Source: Clostridium sp. 12(A)
GTDB lineage: Bacteria > Bacillota > Clostridia > Lachnospirales > Lachnospiraceae
Length of the DNA stretch: 64,000 nucleotides
NCBI GenBank assembly: GCA_000526575.1
Contig: JAGI01000002.1
Span: 1,178,001 to 1,242,000 of the forward strand
Direction: 5' to 3'
In this document: positions 52,350 to 60,247 of the stretch, piece after piece
Layout of the letters: every line of letters begins with the position of its first letter
How positions within the stretch are numbered: the stretch's first letter is position 1
The notes under the pieces: generated by a model
Seen by the model: the letters and a program-made list of their open reading frames with translations, nothing else
What the model was told of the DNA's origin: nothing
Databases searched by the model: none
Translations under genes and position numbers: made by a program

Positions 52350-53285
52350 TTATGATTCCTGATTTTTAAATGTTATTTGAACCGCACTCACTTCACAGTT
52401 TAAGATTATGGATTTTAGTGCATCAGGATTTTGTGTTATGGTCTTATCAAAAGCAAATAAACTTTTATTTTCAAGTTTCACAGCTCCCAGACTGGCACTG
52501 ACATCATAGCTGAAATCTTCTTTTTTGCCTTCCAGCTGAAACTTCACAGCACTGGCCTCACAATTTAAAGAGATTTGGTTTAATACACTGCCTGAATAAT
52601 TCACAGCTCCCGCTTCTGAATAAATGTTTAATGTGTCAATGTTACCTTTCCTTATCTTTGCTGTTCCTGCCTTTATATCCAGGTTACATTCATCAGCTAT
52701 AAGGCCATCTGCCACAAGATAAACGCTTGAATCCTCATTCTCATAACGTACACGTTCTGGTTCTACTTGGATATCCACACTGGTAAACTTGTAATCCTTT
52801 GGTACATGAATGGTAAAAAGCAGCTTAGGGTTTTTATAATTTGCTTTTTTTGAATGTGTTTGAAGAATCAACTCCCCCTCATTCTCTTCTATCTCGTAAA
52901 AAGATTCATCCTTGTTGCAGAAGATGGTGATTTCATCTCCCTGTGAATCTTCCACAATCCGTAATCCGCCTGCTTTGATGTCTGCTCTTAAATTCTTAAT
53001 ACCGGTAGCCGAATATATCTGACTTCCCTGTCCGGTAGTATGAATGGTTTGCTCTCCAAGAAGAAGGTCGTCATTGTTAAATTCCCCATCTTCAAAAGAA
53101 AAATCACTATTATTCCAAAAATCTTCTTCAGCAATTTGTCCCAGCTCGAACCCCCACTGCTTTAAACGCAGCGGAATTGCATCAATCACGGTTCCTCCCA
53201 TTGCTACAGCTGCCGCCGTAATTCCACCGCCTGCCAGTACGCACACAACACCGGCTATGATGCAGCTTTTTATAAATTTGTTCAT
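52350..53285 (-). CDS. DUF4097 family membrane-anchored protein
   Basis: 311 residues. Membrane helix at about 7-31, then a beta-helix-like DUF4097 region made of repeated strands: NLRADIKAGGLRIVEDSQGDE, then ECNLDIKAGTAKIRKGNIDTLNI, CEASAVKFQL and CEVSAVQITF. Such proteins accompany DUF1700/PadR modules and are thought to act at the envelope. Start overlaps the DUF1700 stop by four bases. Confidence 0.88.
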   Translation of the reverse strand: MNKFIKSCIIAGVVCVLAGGGITAAAVAMGGTVIDAIPLRLKQWGFELGQIAEEDFWNNSDFSFEDGEFNNDDLLLGEQTIHTTGQGSQIYSATGIKNLRADIKAGGLRIVEDSQGDEITIFCNKDESFYEIEENEGELILQTHSKKANYKNPKLLFTIHVPKDYKFTSVDIQVEPERVRYENEDSSVYLVADGLIADECNLDIKAGTAKIRKGNIDTLNIYSEAGAVNYSGSVLNQISLNCEASAVKFQLEGKKEDFSYDVSASLGAVKLENKSLFAFDKTITQNPDALKSIILNCEVSAVQITFKNQES

Positions 53286-54022
53286 AGACGGCTCCTCCTT
53301 CTATTTAATAAGGTCTGGATTGCATTAACAATCCCTCTAAAAAGGTACGGAAGAAACTTTCCGTAAAATGCTGCACACACTGCAAGGCCAAGAAGCCCTA
53401 GTCCAAGCAGAGCAACTCCGATTCCCAAAACCAGGAAACCTCCCAGGGGATGAACTGCTACTGATACAAAGCCTGCTATGATAACTGCAAAGCCGCTTAC
53501 AAGGAGGGCAAGTGTGATTGCCCCAAGCCCTACGACCGCTGCCGCCAGAATGCCAAAAAGTCCCCCTAAAAGCCCCATAAATCCGCCTCCGATTCCCAGA
53601 ATTAAGGGAGAGGCTGCAATAAGAAGAATGGCCCAAAGGATAAGCTTTACCGTTCGGTTAGACTGGTCACGCTTTTTTTCGCCATAAACTTCTTCGGTTC
53701 TTTGTTCTCCACGGCTTTCTTCCTCTCTCACATCCGGGAGATCATACCGTTTTGCCATCTGATAGTTGGGGTCCTTAAACCGTTCATCTTCATAGCCGTT
53801 TTCTGTAAATTCCCCGCCATCTGAAAGGTGACCGGATATTTCAGAACGTATGATGGAGGCGATTCGTTCCGGACTCCCAAAGTCACGAATGACCTGTTCT
53901 TCCTTGTCCGGTCCGGCTTCTTCCAGATAATCCCTGTAATATCCGATGGCATCTGCCTTATCTTCATCCGGTATATCCGACAACAGATATTCCAGACTTT
54001 TCATAAACTCATCCTTACTCAT
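53282..54022 (-). CDS. DUF1700 family membrane protein (HAAS domain)
   Basis: 246 residues. Residues 1-60 form the helical HAAS-type domain: FMKSLEYLLSDIPDEDKADAI, YYRDYLEEAG and IRDFGSPERIA. A charged linker follows, and from about 125 there are four to five hydrophobic helices rich in Gly. DUF1700 proteins typically pair with PadR repressors and DUF4097 proteins, as here. Overlaps both neighbours by four bases. Confidence 0.9.
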   Translation of the reverse strand: MSKDEFMKSLEYLLSDIPDEDKADAIGYYRDYLEEAGPDKEEQVIRDFGSPERIASIIRSEISGHLSDGGEFTENGYEDERFKDPNYQMAKRYDLPDVREEESRGEQRTEEVYGEKKRDQSNRTVKLILWAILLIAASPLILGIGGGFMGLLGGLFGILAAAVVGLGAITLALLVSGFAVIIAGFVSVAVHPLGGFLVLGIGVALLGLGLLGLAVCAAFYGKFLPYLFRGIVNAIQTLLNRRRSRL

Positions 54023-54339
54023 ACATGTGCCTCCTCAAATATTTGGGATATTTTTCTGGAATAACCAATCCATTCACCTTTGTACAGGTTTAACTGAATA
54101 CGTCCTTTTTCCGTAATTTTGTAATATCTACGATTTCTGCCATCAAAAGCCAGATCGTACACTTCAAGACATTCTTCCTTCTGTAATCTCCGTAGAACAG
54201 GGTACAGGGTTGATTCCGATATTTCTATTACATTTCTCACATCCTGGGTGATCTTATATCCATAAGTACCTTCCTGATCTCTTGACACTATCGCCAGGAC
54301 AATGGCGTCCAGTAATGCTGCTCCCGTGTTAAAAACCAT
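54019..54339 (-). CDS. PadR family transcriptional regulator
   Basis: 106 residues. Winged helix with the PadR pattern LDAIVLAIVSRDQEGTYGYKI, the recognition helix ISESTLYPVLRRLQKEECLEV and the wing GRNRRYYKITEKGRIQL. It probably represses its own unit (PspC-PadR-DUF1700-DUF4097-PspC), whose promoter carries tandem repeats. The effector is unknown; relatives respond to antimicrobials or envelope stress. Confidence 0.93.
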   Translation of the reverse strand: MVFNTGAALLDAIVLAIVSRDQEGTYGYKITQDVRNVIEISESTLYPVLRRLQKEECLEVYDLAFDGRNRRYYKITEKGRIQLNLYKGEWIGYSRKISQIFEEAHV

Positions 54340-54381
54340 ATGTCCACTCCTATCTCTCCATGCAGGAAACGATCGTCTGCA

Positions 54382-54621
54382 TTAATTTTCTGGTGCTTTG
54401 GGGATAATTGCTGCTGCAATGATATAAAGAATCAGACTGCCGCCTACGAGAGATAATCCCGTAAACCAATGGAATAAATTACGCCATGTTTGAAACATCA
54501 TTAGAAATATCCATATTAGTCTTATCATTACCGGATCTATCTGAAAGTACTCTCCGATCCCACCGCAAACTCCGCATAACACTTTATTCTTTACAGAACG
54601 GTACAAACGCTTTGGCTCCAC
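54382..54621 (-). CDS. PspC domain protein (first gene of the PadR unit)
   Basis: 79 residues from the GTG at 54621, eight bases after GGAAGG. RLYRSVKNKVLCGVCGGIGEYF is nearly identical to the paralogue at 52139. A membrane region follows (LIWIFLMMFQTW and GGSLILYIIAAAIIP). The longer loop between helices distinguishes it from the 62-residue copy. First gene after a consensus promoter. Confidence 0.88.
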   Translation of the reverse strand: MEPKRLYRSVKNKVLCGVCGGIGEYFQIDPVMIRLIWIFLMMFQTWRNLFHWFTGLSLVGGSLILYIIAAAIIPKAPEN

Positions 54622-54679
54622 GATTGTCACCTTCCTTTCTCTTTTTTAGTATGAATAACTATAATATTATGCCTTACCC

Positions 54680-54711
54680 TATATTATATGTTGTATAGTA
54701 TATATTATATG
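54680..54711. repeat. direct repeats at the PadR-unit promoter
   Basis: TATATTATATG occurs twice with a 21-base period (54680-54690 and 54701-54711). The second copy covers the -10 of the promoter. Helical phasing suggests an operator, possibly for PadR. Confidence 0.5.
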
Positions 54712-54732
54712 AGGTATAATATTGTTTGTCAA
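54704..54732 (-). promoter_or_regulatory. consensus sigma-A promoter of the PadR/PspC unit
   Basis: On minus: TTGACA (54732-54727), 17 bases, TATAAT (54709-54704), a perfect match. The -35 also lies within the palindrome ATTGTTtgtcAACAAT. Confidence 0.85.
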
Positions 54733-54781
54733 CAATTATTTATACATTTATCATCACTTTTTAACTGTAGATAATTTCTGT

Positions 54782-54827
54782 AAAAAAAAACGAAACATCA
54801 GATCATTCGTTTTGGTCTGATGTTTCG
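54782..54827 (-). terminator. terminator after the NimA-like gene
   Basis: On minus, CGAAACATCAGA pairs perfectly with TCTGATGTTTCG and is followed by nine T's. It lies 33 bases after the stop codon. Confidence 0.9.
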
Positions 54828-54860
54828 CTTCTATTATATATTTAATGTTTTATAAATCCT

Positions 54861-55334
54861 TTATTCATAGTACTTGCCGGTGAGTTCTTCCACAATGATA
54901 CGTATGACAGCAGTTCCCTTTACCATATTGTCAGGAAGAGTTATATGGGCCAGTTGTGGGGTATATTTTGCCACTATGTTTTGAAGCACTTTCCTCTTCT
55001 CTTCTATGTCCGTGACCAAAGCCGCATTCCCTGTTGCAATTGCACTCTCATATTTTGTATTTGTATCACAGGGCTTACCGTTCTCATCGAGCAAAAGCGC
55101 CTGCATATCATATGCAGTAAATCCCACTTTACTATTACGAATGATATTGTCAATCTTTTGTCCTTTTGGTAAACCATGTACATAAATACTACTATTGATA
55201 TAAACAAAGTGAACCGGAGTATTATATGGGGTGCCATCTTCGTTCATGGTTGCCAGACTGCCAGTTTCTATCCGGTTCAATAAATCATTCAGCCGATCGT
55301 CTGATAACGGATGAGTCTTCATTCTGTACTGCAT
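54861..55334 (-). CDS. pyridoxamine 5'-phosphate oxidase family (NimA-like) flavin-binding protein
   Basis: 157 residues from the ATG at 55334, eight bases after AGGAGG; the longer reading begins near the -10 and is unlikely. Split-barrel flavin fold: ETGSLATMNEDGTPYNTPVHFVY, then HGLPKGQKIDNIIRNSKVGF and YESAIATGNAALVTD. Such proteins include nitroimidazole reductase NimA and other FMN enzymes. The substrate is not evident. It shares the ACTGTATCC box with the adjacent MocR regulator, so is probably its target. Confidence 0.88.
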   Translation of the reverse strand: MQYRMKTHPLSDDRLNDLLNRIETGSLATMNEDGTPYNTPVHFVYINSSIYVHGLPKGQKIDNIIRNSKVGFTAYDMQALLLDENGKPCDTNTKYESAIATGNAALVTDIEEKRKVLQNIVAKYTPQLAHITLPDNMVKGTAVIRIIVEELTGKYYE

Positions 55335-55411
55335 ATCATTTTCCTCCTGTGAGACGCTTATTGATCTTAACGTTATTATAATACGAAGAGAAAGTTCCAT
55401 CGATTATGCTC

Positions 55412-55472
55412 ATTATACCGAAACACTGTATCCTTGATAAGGGACAGTTTTAACATTTTTATAGGATACAGT
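55412..55472 (-). promoter_or_regulatory. NimA-like gene promoter with paired ACTGTATCCT boxes
   Basis: On minus: TTATCA (55440-55435), 17 bases, TATAAT (55417-55412). ACTGTATCCT at 55425-55434 fills the spacer and its inverted copy AGGATACAGT lies at 55463-55472, 29 bases away. The same box precedes the MocR gene. Confidence 0.65.
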
Positions 55473-56885
55473 TCATTCATGTTCAAACCATGCTTTGTTC
55501 AAACCCTCTACGGCAGGCAGAATATCTTCCTCTTTTATCCCTCCATATCCAAGAATGACACAGTGAGTTTTATAATTACTCTTTTCCAGCCAGGAAGGAG
55601 AAACAGGGCTAACGAAAACCCCATACTTCAAAGCCTCTTTCACAAGAACATCCTCTTGCTCCCCATTCTTAAATTCCAGTAACAGATGCAGTCCGGCATG
55701 ATGACCGTAAACATTGACCCTGTCACCCATGACCTTTCCAATGGCAGCAATCAAGGCATCATGCTTTCTTTTCTGGCTTGAGCATACCCGGCGGAGATGC
55801 TTTTCCCAATGTCCGTCTTTCATAAAATGATAAAGTATCTTTTGCTCCATCAGAGGAATTGTACATTCATACCCATTATATTTCTCATCATAAGCAGCTA
55901 ACAGCCAGGCAGGCAAAACCAGGTAGGACATCCGAAGGCCTGGTGACAATGCCTTTGAAAATGTGCCAATATAAATCACACGTCCAGCCTGATCTATGGA
56001 TTGCAGTGACGGAATGGGTCTTCCTTTGTAGCGAAACTCACTGTCATAGTCATCTTCTATGATTATCATATCACGCTTTCGTGCATGGTTTAATATCTCC
56101 AAGCGGTTGTGGATGGGCATAACAGCACCTTTTGGAAACTGATGGGAGGGGGTTAGATAAACCATTGGCACCGTTTCCGACGAAAGCCTAAGTAAATCAA
56201 TTCCGTCTTCCCCGACCGGAACAGGCTGTATTTGAAACCCGTTGCATTGAAATACGGCCCTTGCGCCTTCATAACAAGGTTCTTCCATTGCGATTGTTTT
56301 CTCGCCTGAGAAAATTCGTACCACGATTTCCAGTGCAGACTGAGTCCCGCTGCAAAGAATGACCTGCTCTGTTTCGCACTTCACTCCGCGGCTGACATAG
56401 AGGTATTGCTTGATCTGTTGGCGCAGTCCAAAGTCTCCCTTTCCATCGGAACTTCCGTTCCACGAATTAGACAGAGGTCCATCCAAAACATGAGCCGTAT
56501 ATGTCCGCCAGAGTTTCTTTGGAAAACTGGATTCATCAAGCTCCCCATATTGAAAGCTGTATTTTATCTTATGGTCAAATGGAGAAAGACGCTTAAATTG
56601 GGATTCATTTTGCCGATACGCTTCGGCCGGTTTCTCCATAAGATCAAACTCTAATTTGTTTACGATGTATCCCGCTCCTGGCTTACTGGTAATATACCCC
56701 TCCAGCCTAAGCTGATCATAAGCATTTTCTACTGAGTTTCTGCCAACCTGCAATTCTCTGGCAAGGGCCCTTGTGGAGATGATACGGGCGTTAACAGGTA
56801 TGTTACCAGTCAGGATGTCCCTTTTTAACTGTTCATATATCTGCTGATATATGGGTGTCTTACTATCACGATCAATGTAGAGCAT
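55473..56885 (-). CDS. MocR/PdxR family regulator (GntR HTH plus aminotransferase domain)
   Basis: 470 residues. GntR-type winged helix at about 1-75 (PIYQQIYEQLKRDILTGNIP, STRALARELQVGRNSVENAY). Aminotransferase-like domain from about 105, with the PLP Lys in YIGTFSKALSPGLRMSYL (about 315). MocR proteins bind PLP and usually control PLP or amino-acid metabolism genes next to them. Here the neighbour is a PNPOx-fold protein. Its own promoter has the ACTGTATCC box over the -35, indicating autoregulation. Confidence 0.93.
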   Translation of the reverse strand: MLYIDRDSKTPIYQQIYEQLKRDILTGNIPVNARIISTRALARELQVGRNSVENAYDQLRLEGYITSKPGAGYIVNKLEFDLMEKPAEAYRQNESQFKRLSPFDHKIKYSFQYGELDESSFPKKLWRTYTAHVLDGPLSNSWNGSSDGKGDFGLRQQIKQYLYVSRGVKCETEQVILCSGTQSALEIVVRIFSGEKTIAMEEPCYEGARAVFQCNGFQIQPVPVGEDGIDLLRLSSETVPMVYLTPSHQFPKGAVMPIHNRLEILNHARKRDMIIIEDDYDSEFRYKGRPIPSLQSIDQAGRVIYIGTFSKALSPGLRMSYLVLPAWLLAAYDEKYNGYECTIPLMEQKILYHFMKDGHWEKHLRRVCSSQKRKHDALIAAIGKVMGDRVNVYGHHAGLHLLLEFKNGEQEDVLVKEALKYGVFVSPVSPSWLEKSNYKTHCVILGYGGIKEEDILPAVEGLNKAWFEHE

Positions 56886-56914
56886 ATTTTTCCCTCCTCA
56901 CCGCTTTGTCCTGA

Positions 56915-56944
56915 ATTATAACACACTCCACCCAAACTGTATCC
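56915..56944 (-). promoter_or_regulatory. MocR gene promoter overlapped by an ACTGTATCC box
   Basis: On minus: GATACA (56943-56938), 17 bases, TATAAT (56920-56915). The box ACTGTATCC at 56936-56944 covers the -35, so binding there should block or modulate mocR transcription. Confidence 0.6.
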
Positions 56945-56972
56945 CACGTTTTCTGTTAATTGCGACCTGACC

Positions 56973-58022
56973 TTATCTCTCCTGGGCAATCCGGTTGACA
57001 ACATCTATATAGTCACTGCAATACGTCTGATAAACGCTCATGACGGCAGACCGGAAACGAACCTGCTCATTTGGCTTTAACTCTGTCACCACGCAGCCAG
57101 CTTTTGTTAAACGCTCCCTGGCATTCTGCTCCCTGATTTTCCACAGCTCTCTTTCATAAAGGGCGGATTCTTCTCCGCAGGCCCGGATAGTTTCCTGATC
57201 CTCCTCACTTAACCGATCCCAGGTAGACTGGGAAGCCAGCTGAAGTTCCGGAATTCTGCTGTGAGCATCGAGAGTGACGTATTTAGCAACCTCATAGTGG
57301 CGCATGGTATCATAGGAAGGCCAATTATTTTCCGCACCGTCAATATGGCTCGTTTCCAGTGCCGCGTAAACCTCGGAATAAGCCATAGGCACTGCTTTTG
57401 CTCCAAGAGCCTCTACCATGGCCGCCATCATGTCTGATTTTGCTACCCGGATGCGCATTTTCTTTAAATCTTCCACCCGCTCAATGGGATGGGACGAATT
57501 ATAAAAATTTCTGGCTCCTGCATCAAACCAGGATAGGGCCACCATTCCGCTGCCGTCTAATTCTTTTTTAAATTCCTCCCCAATTTCTCCATCAAGCACC
57601 TTCCACATGTGGTCCTCATCCCGGTAGACATAGGGAAGCTGGAGCACATTGAACTTTGGCCTGATATCCGTAAGCATCATCACCGACACTCTGGCAAAAT
57701 CAATTCCCCCGTATTGAAGCTGCTCGGTAATCTGATCCTCGTCTCCCATCTCTCCACCGGAAAAAACGTTGATTTTTATCCTTCCTTCCGTTCTTTCAAA
57801 GACCAGCTGTGCAAATTTTTTTGCACCCTGAGTGGTGGGATAATCATCCGGCTGGTTATCCGCATAGGTAAATACATATTGTGGCGTTGTTTTAAGCCCC
57901 GGAAAAACAGGGAGCTCTCCCCTGTGCCTTAAATTCCAAAAAAAGACTGTCCCCAAAGCAGTCAATGTTAATACTGCCGCATAAATGCTGGCTTTTGCTA
58001 TTCTTTTTTTCATTTCCTTCAC
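56973..58022 (-). CDS. TRAP-type (DctP family) solute-binding protein, orphan
   Basis: 349 residues from a GTG at 58022, nine bases after GGAGG. A hydrophobic N-terminal segment (about 11-30, YAAVLTLTALGTVFFW) has no lipobox, so an uncleaved anchor is likely. The DctP fold is clear: AKKFAQLVFERTEGRIKINVF, LDGEIGEEF, LKKMRIRVAKSDMM with the ligand-binding Arg, and AYSEVYAALETSHIDGAENN. The membrane partners DctQ/DctM are not in the window. It follows the ribose-type binding protein gene after a hairpin that can hide its ribosome site. The ligand is presumably a carboxylate or sugar acid. Confidence 0.9.
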   Translation of the reverse strand: MKEMKKRIAKASIYAAVLTLTALGTVFFWNLRHRGELPVFPGLKTTPQYVFTYADNQPDDYPTTQGAKKFAQLVFERTEGRIKINVFSGGEMGDEDQITEQLQYGGIDFARVSVMMLTDIRPKFNVLQLPYVYRDEDHMWKVLDGEIGEEFKKELDGSGMVALSWFDAGARNFYNSSHPIERVEDLKKMRIRVAKSDMMAAMVEALGAKAVPMAYSEVYAALETSHIDGAENNWPSYDTMRHYEVAKYVTLDAHSRIPELQLASQSTWDRLSEEDQETIRACGEESALYERELWKIREQNARERLTKAGCVVTELKPNEQVRFRSAVMSVYQTYCSDYIDVVNRIAQER

Positions 58023-58028
58023 CCCAAA

Positions 58029-58056
58029 ACGCCTCCTCTGGGCACAGAGGAAGCGT
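58029..58056 (-). promoter_or_regulatory. hairpin sequestering the dctP ribosome binding site
   Basis: On minus, ACGCTTCCTCTG pairs at 11 of 12 positions with CAGAGGAGGCGT across a four-base loop. The GGAGG ribosome site of the TRAP binding protein is within the 3' arm. A short TTTT follows, so it could also attenuate transcription. Confidence 0.65.
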
Positions 58057-58082
58057 CTTAATCTTACTTATAGTTTATTTGT

Positions 58083-59168
58083 TTATGGATTAATTATACT
58101 CTGAACCTTAGGATCATCCACATTGGTCTTATCTACCAGAATAACACCAGTATCCACGGTTTTTTCTTTTACACCATTACCATCGGCAAGTTCAAGGGCT
58201 GTCTTAACCCCATCATAGCCCATATAGAACTGACGCTGTACCACAGAAGCTACATCGTACTTCTCACTGCGGATCATGGTCTCAATCTCAGCAGAGAAAT
58301 CAAAGCCAACCATGGAAATATCGTCACGTCCGGATTCTGTAATACCAGTTACAAATCCTACGGTAGAACCATTGTTCGGTCCAAAGACTGCTTTTAAGTT
58401 AGGATAGGTGGTAATGAAATCCTGGCAGAAGCCTACTGCCTTGCTGATATCACCATCATTTACCTTGATGTCGTTATTTAAAACCTTCCAGCTCTTTGGA
58501 GCATTTAAATCCCAGTACTCGTTAAAGCCTTTTACACGGTCATTGATGGTCTGGGAGCCTGTGGAACCAACCTGAATGGCAATTTGAGCCTCTTCTGTTT
58601 CACTGATTCCTCTGTCTTTTAATCTGCGGATCATCTCTTCTGCAGCAGTTTTTCCAGCCTCTACATTGTTTGTAAGAAGAGCTGCGCTGTAATTATCGCT
58701 CTTAATGACTGTATCTACTAAAACAACCGGAATACCAGAATTATTAGCTTCTGTTATGGGTGCGTCAAGGGATACACTGTCAAGGGGAGCAATAACAATT
58801 CCATCTGCCTGAGCAGATACTGCATTCTGAAGAAGGGTAAGCTGTCCTTCAATATCAGATTCCAAAGCAGTTCCAACGACTACTACATTGCAGCCCAGCT
58901 CTCTGCCTGCCTGCTCTGCACCTGCCTGTAAAACGCTCCAGTACTGATTTCCCAACACCTTTACGATTACGTAGATGGTCTTACCCCCTGCTTTTTGTTC
59001 AGTCTTTGCTTCAGCTTTGGTACTCTCTGCCTTCTCCGGTGCTGATGTTTCCTTGCTGCCCTCCGCTGCAGTGGTCGCTGCTGCGCCTCCTGTAGGTTTG
59101 CTGGAACAGCCAACCAAACCGGTAACTGCCATGGCTGCCGCCAACAATACTGCCGTTACTTTTCTCAT
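58083..59168 (-). CDS. ribose-type ABC transporter substrate-binding lipoprotein
   Basis: 361 residues. Lipoprotein signal ends in GLVGC, followed by a Thr/Ala/Glu/Lys-rich linker to about 60. Peripl_BP_4 domain: KTIYVIVKVLGNQYWSVLQAGAEQ, DGIVIAPLDSVSLDAPITEANN, VLVDTVIKSDNYSAALLTNN and AVFGPNNGSTVGFVTGITESG. It feeds the permease and ATPase encoded just upstream. Ribose, a related pentose or an autoinducer-like sugar are possible ligands. Confidence 0.92.
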   Translation of the reverse strand: MRKVTAVLLAAAMAVTGLVGCSSKPTGGAAATTAAEGSKETSAPEKAESTKAEAKTEQKAGGKTIYVIVKVLGNQYWSVLQAGAEQAGRELGCNVVVVGTALESDIEGQLTLLQNAVSAQADGIVIAPLDSVSLDAPITEANNSGIPVVLVDTVIKSDNYSAALLTNNVEAGKTAAEEMIRRLKDRGISETEEAQIAIQVGSTGSQTINDRVKGFNEYWDLNAPKSWKVLNNDIKVNDGDISKAVGFCQDFITTYPNLKAVFGPNNGSTVGFVTGITESGRDDISMVGFDFSAEIETMIRSEKYDVASVVQRQFYMGYDGVKTALELADGNGVKEKTVDTGVILVDKTNVDDPKVQSIINP

Positions 59169-59195
59169 TTCTTCTCCTCCTGGAATTATATAGTT

Positions 59196-60245
59196 TTATT
59201 TTGTCAAGCCAAAGAACCGCTTGATTGCCCCTAAATCACCGCTCTTTTTCGCAGTCTGAGATGCAACTGCGATTAACAGGATTACGCCTACAATTACCTG
59301 CTGCCAGAATGAATTGACCCCATTTAAATTCAGTCCATTACGAATAACACCCATCATTAAGGCACCGATTACCGTATTTAAAATCTTACCTTCTCCACCC
59401 ATAATGGAAATTCCGCCTAATACAGACGCTGCAATGGCTTCCATCTCATATCCGTTACCAGCGGTAGGCTGGGCACTGGATAATCTTGAGGCAACTAAAA
59501 TTCCACAGATTGCCGCAGACAGACCGGAAATACAGTAAGCGAACATACGTGTTTTTACTGCATTGATACCGGAAAGCTTGGCTGCTTCTAAGTTGGAACC
59601 GCAGGCATAAATCTGGCGGCCGATCCGCATCTTTGCAAGAACCACTCCAAGAATCAATGCATAGACAAGAGTAATGATAACGCTGTATGGAAGCCCGTCC
59701 CCTCCAATTCGTCCTCCGCCAAGAACGTAAAACTGCTTTTGAACTTCTGCGGAAGGAATGTTGGTGGTATAAAGTGGAGCACCGTTTACCAAAACGTTGG
59801 CCATGCCTCGGTATACCCACTGGGTTGCTAACGTAGCTACAAAAGGTACCACTCCCAAAATCTCAATAAAGAAACCGTTCATGACACCCGTAAGCAGGCC
59901 CATGATCAAGCATAAAATGATACATACCGGAAGGGGAAGTCCCATCATCAAAAGGGCTACCATAATAATGCCTGACAATGCCATGGAAGCACCTGCGGAT
60001 AAATCGTTACCACCGCAGACAAGACAAAATGTTAAACCGCATCCAATAATCGTATACGTTACAATCTGCTGCAAAAGATTCTGTAAATTAGCAGGAGCCA
60101 AAAATTTTGCCGGCTGAAGAACTGAAAACAGTACAAACAATCCGATCAGGATCCCCAGTGAATAGATTGCACGCCTTGTAGCCGCATCCAGCTTTCCAAA
60201 CGAGCCGCCCTTCTTTTCCTGCCCCTTTGCTTTTATAATTGCCAT
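59196..60245 (-). CDS. ribose-type ABC transporter permease
   Basis: 349 residues with eight to ten hydrophobic spans, BPD_transp_2 family. FCLVCGGNDLSAGASMALSG, ACGSNLEAAKLSGINAVKT and EAIAASVLGGISIMGGEG are the RbsC landmarks. Start is preceded by AAGGAG. Two bases separate it from the ATPase gene. Confidence 0.93.
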   Translation of the reverse strand: MAIIKAKGQEKKGGSFGKLDAATRRAIYSLGILIGLFVLFSVLQPAKFLAPANLQNLLQQIVTYTIIGCGLTFCLVCGGNDLSAGASMALSGIIMVALLMMGLPLPVCIILCLIMGLLTGVMNGFFIEILGVVPFVATLATQWVYRGMANVLVNGAPLYTTNIPSAEVQKQFYVLGGGRIGGDGLPYSVIITLVYALILGVVLAKMRIGRQIYACGSNLEAAKLSGINAVKTRMFAYCISGLSAAICGILVASRLSSAQPTAGNGYEMEAIAASVLGGISIMGGEGKILNTVIGALMMGVIRNGLNLNGVNSFWQQVIVGVILLIAVASQTAKKSGDLGAIKRFFGLTK

Positions 60246-60247
60246 CC

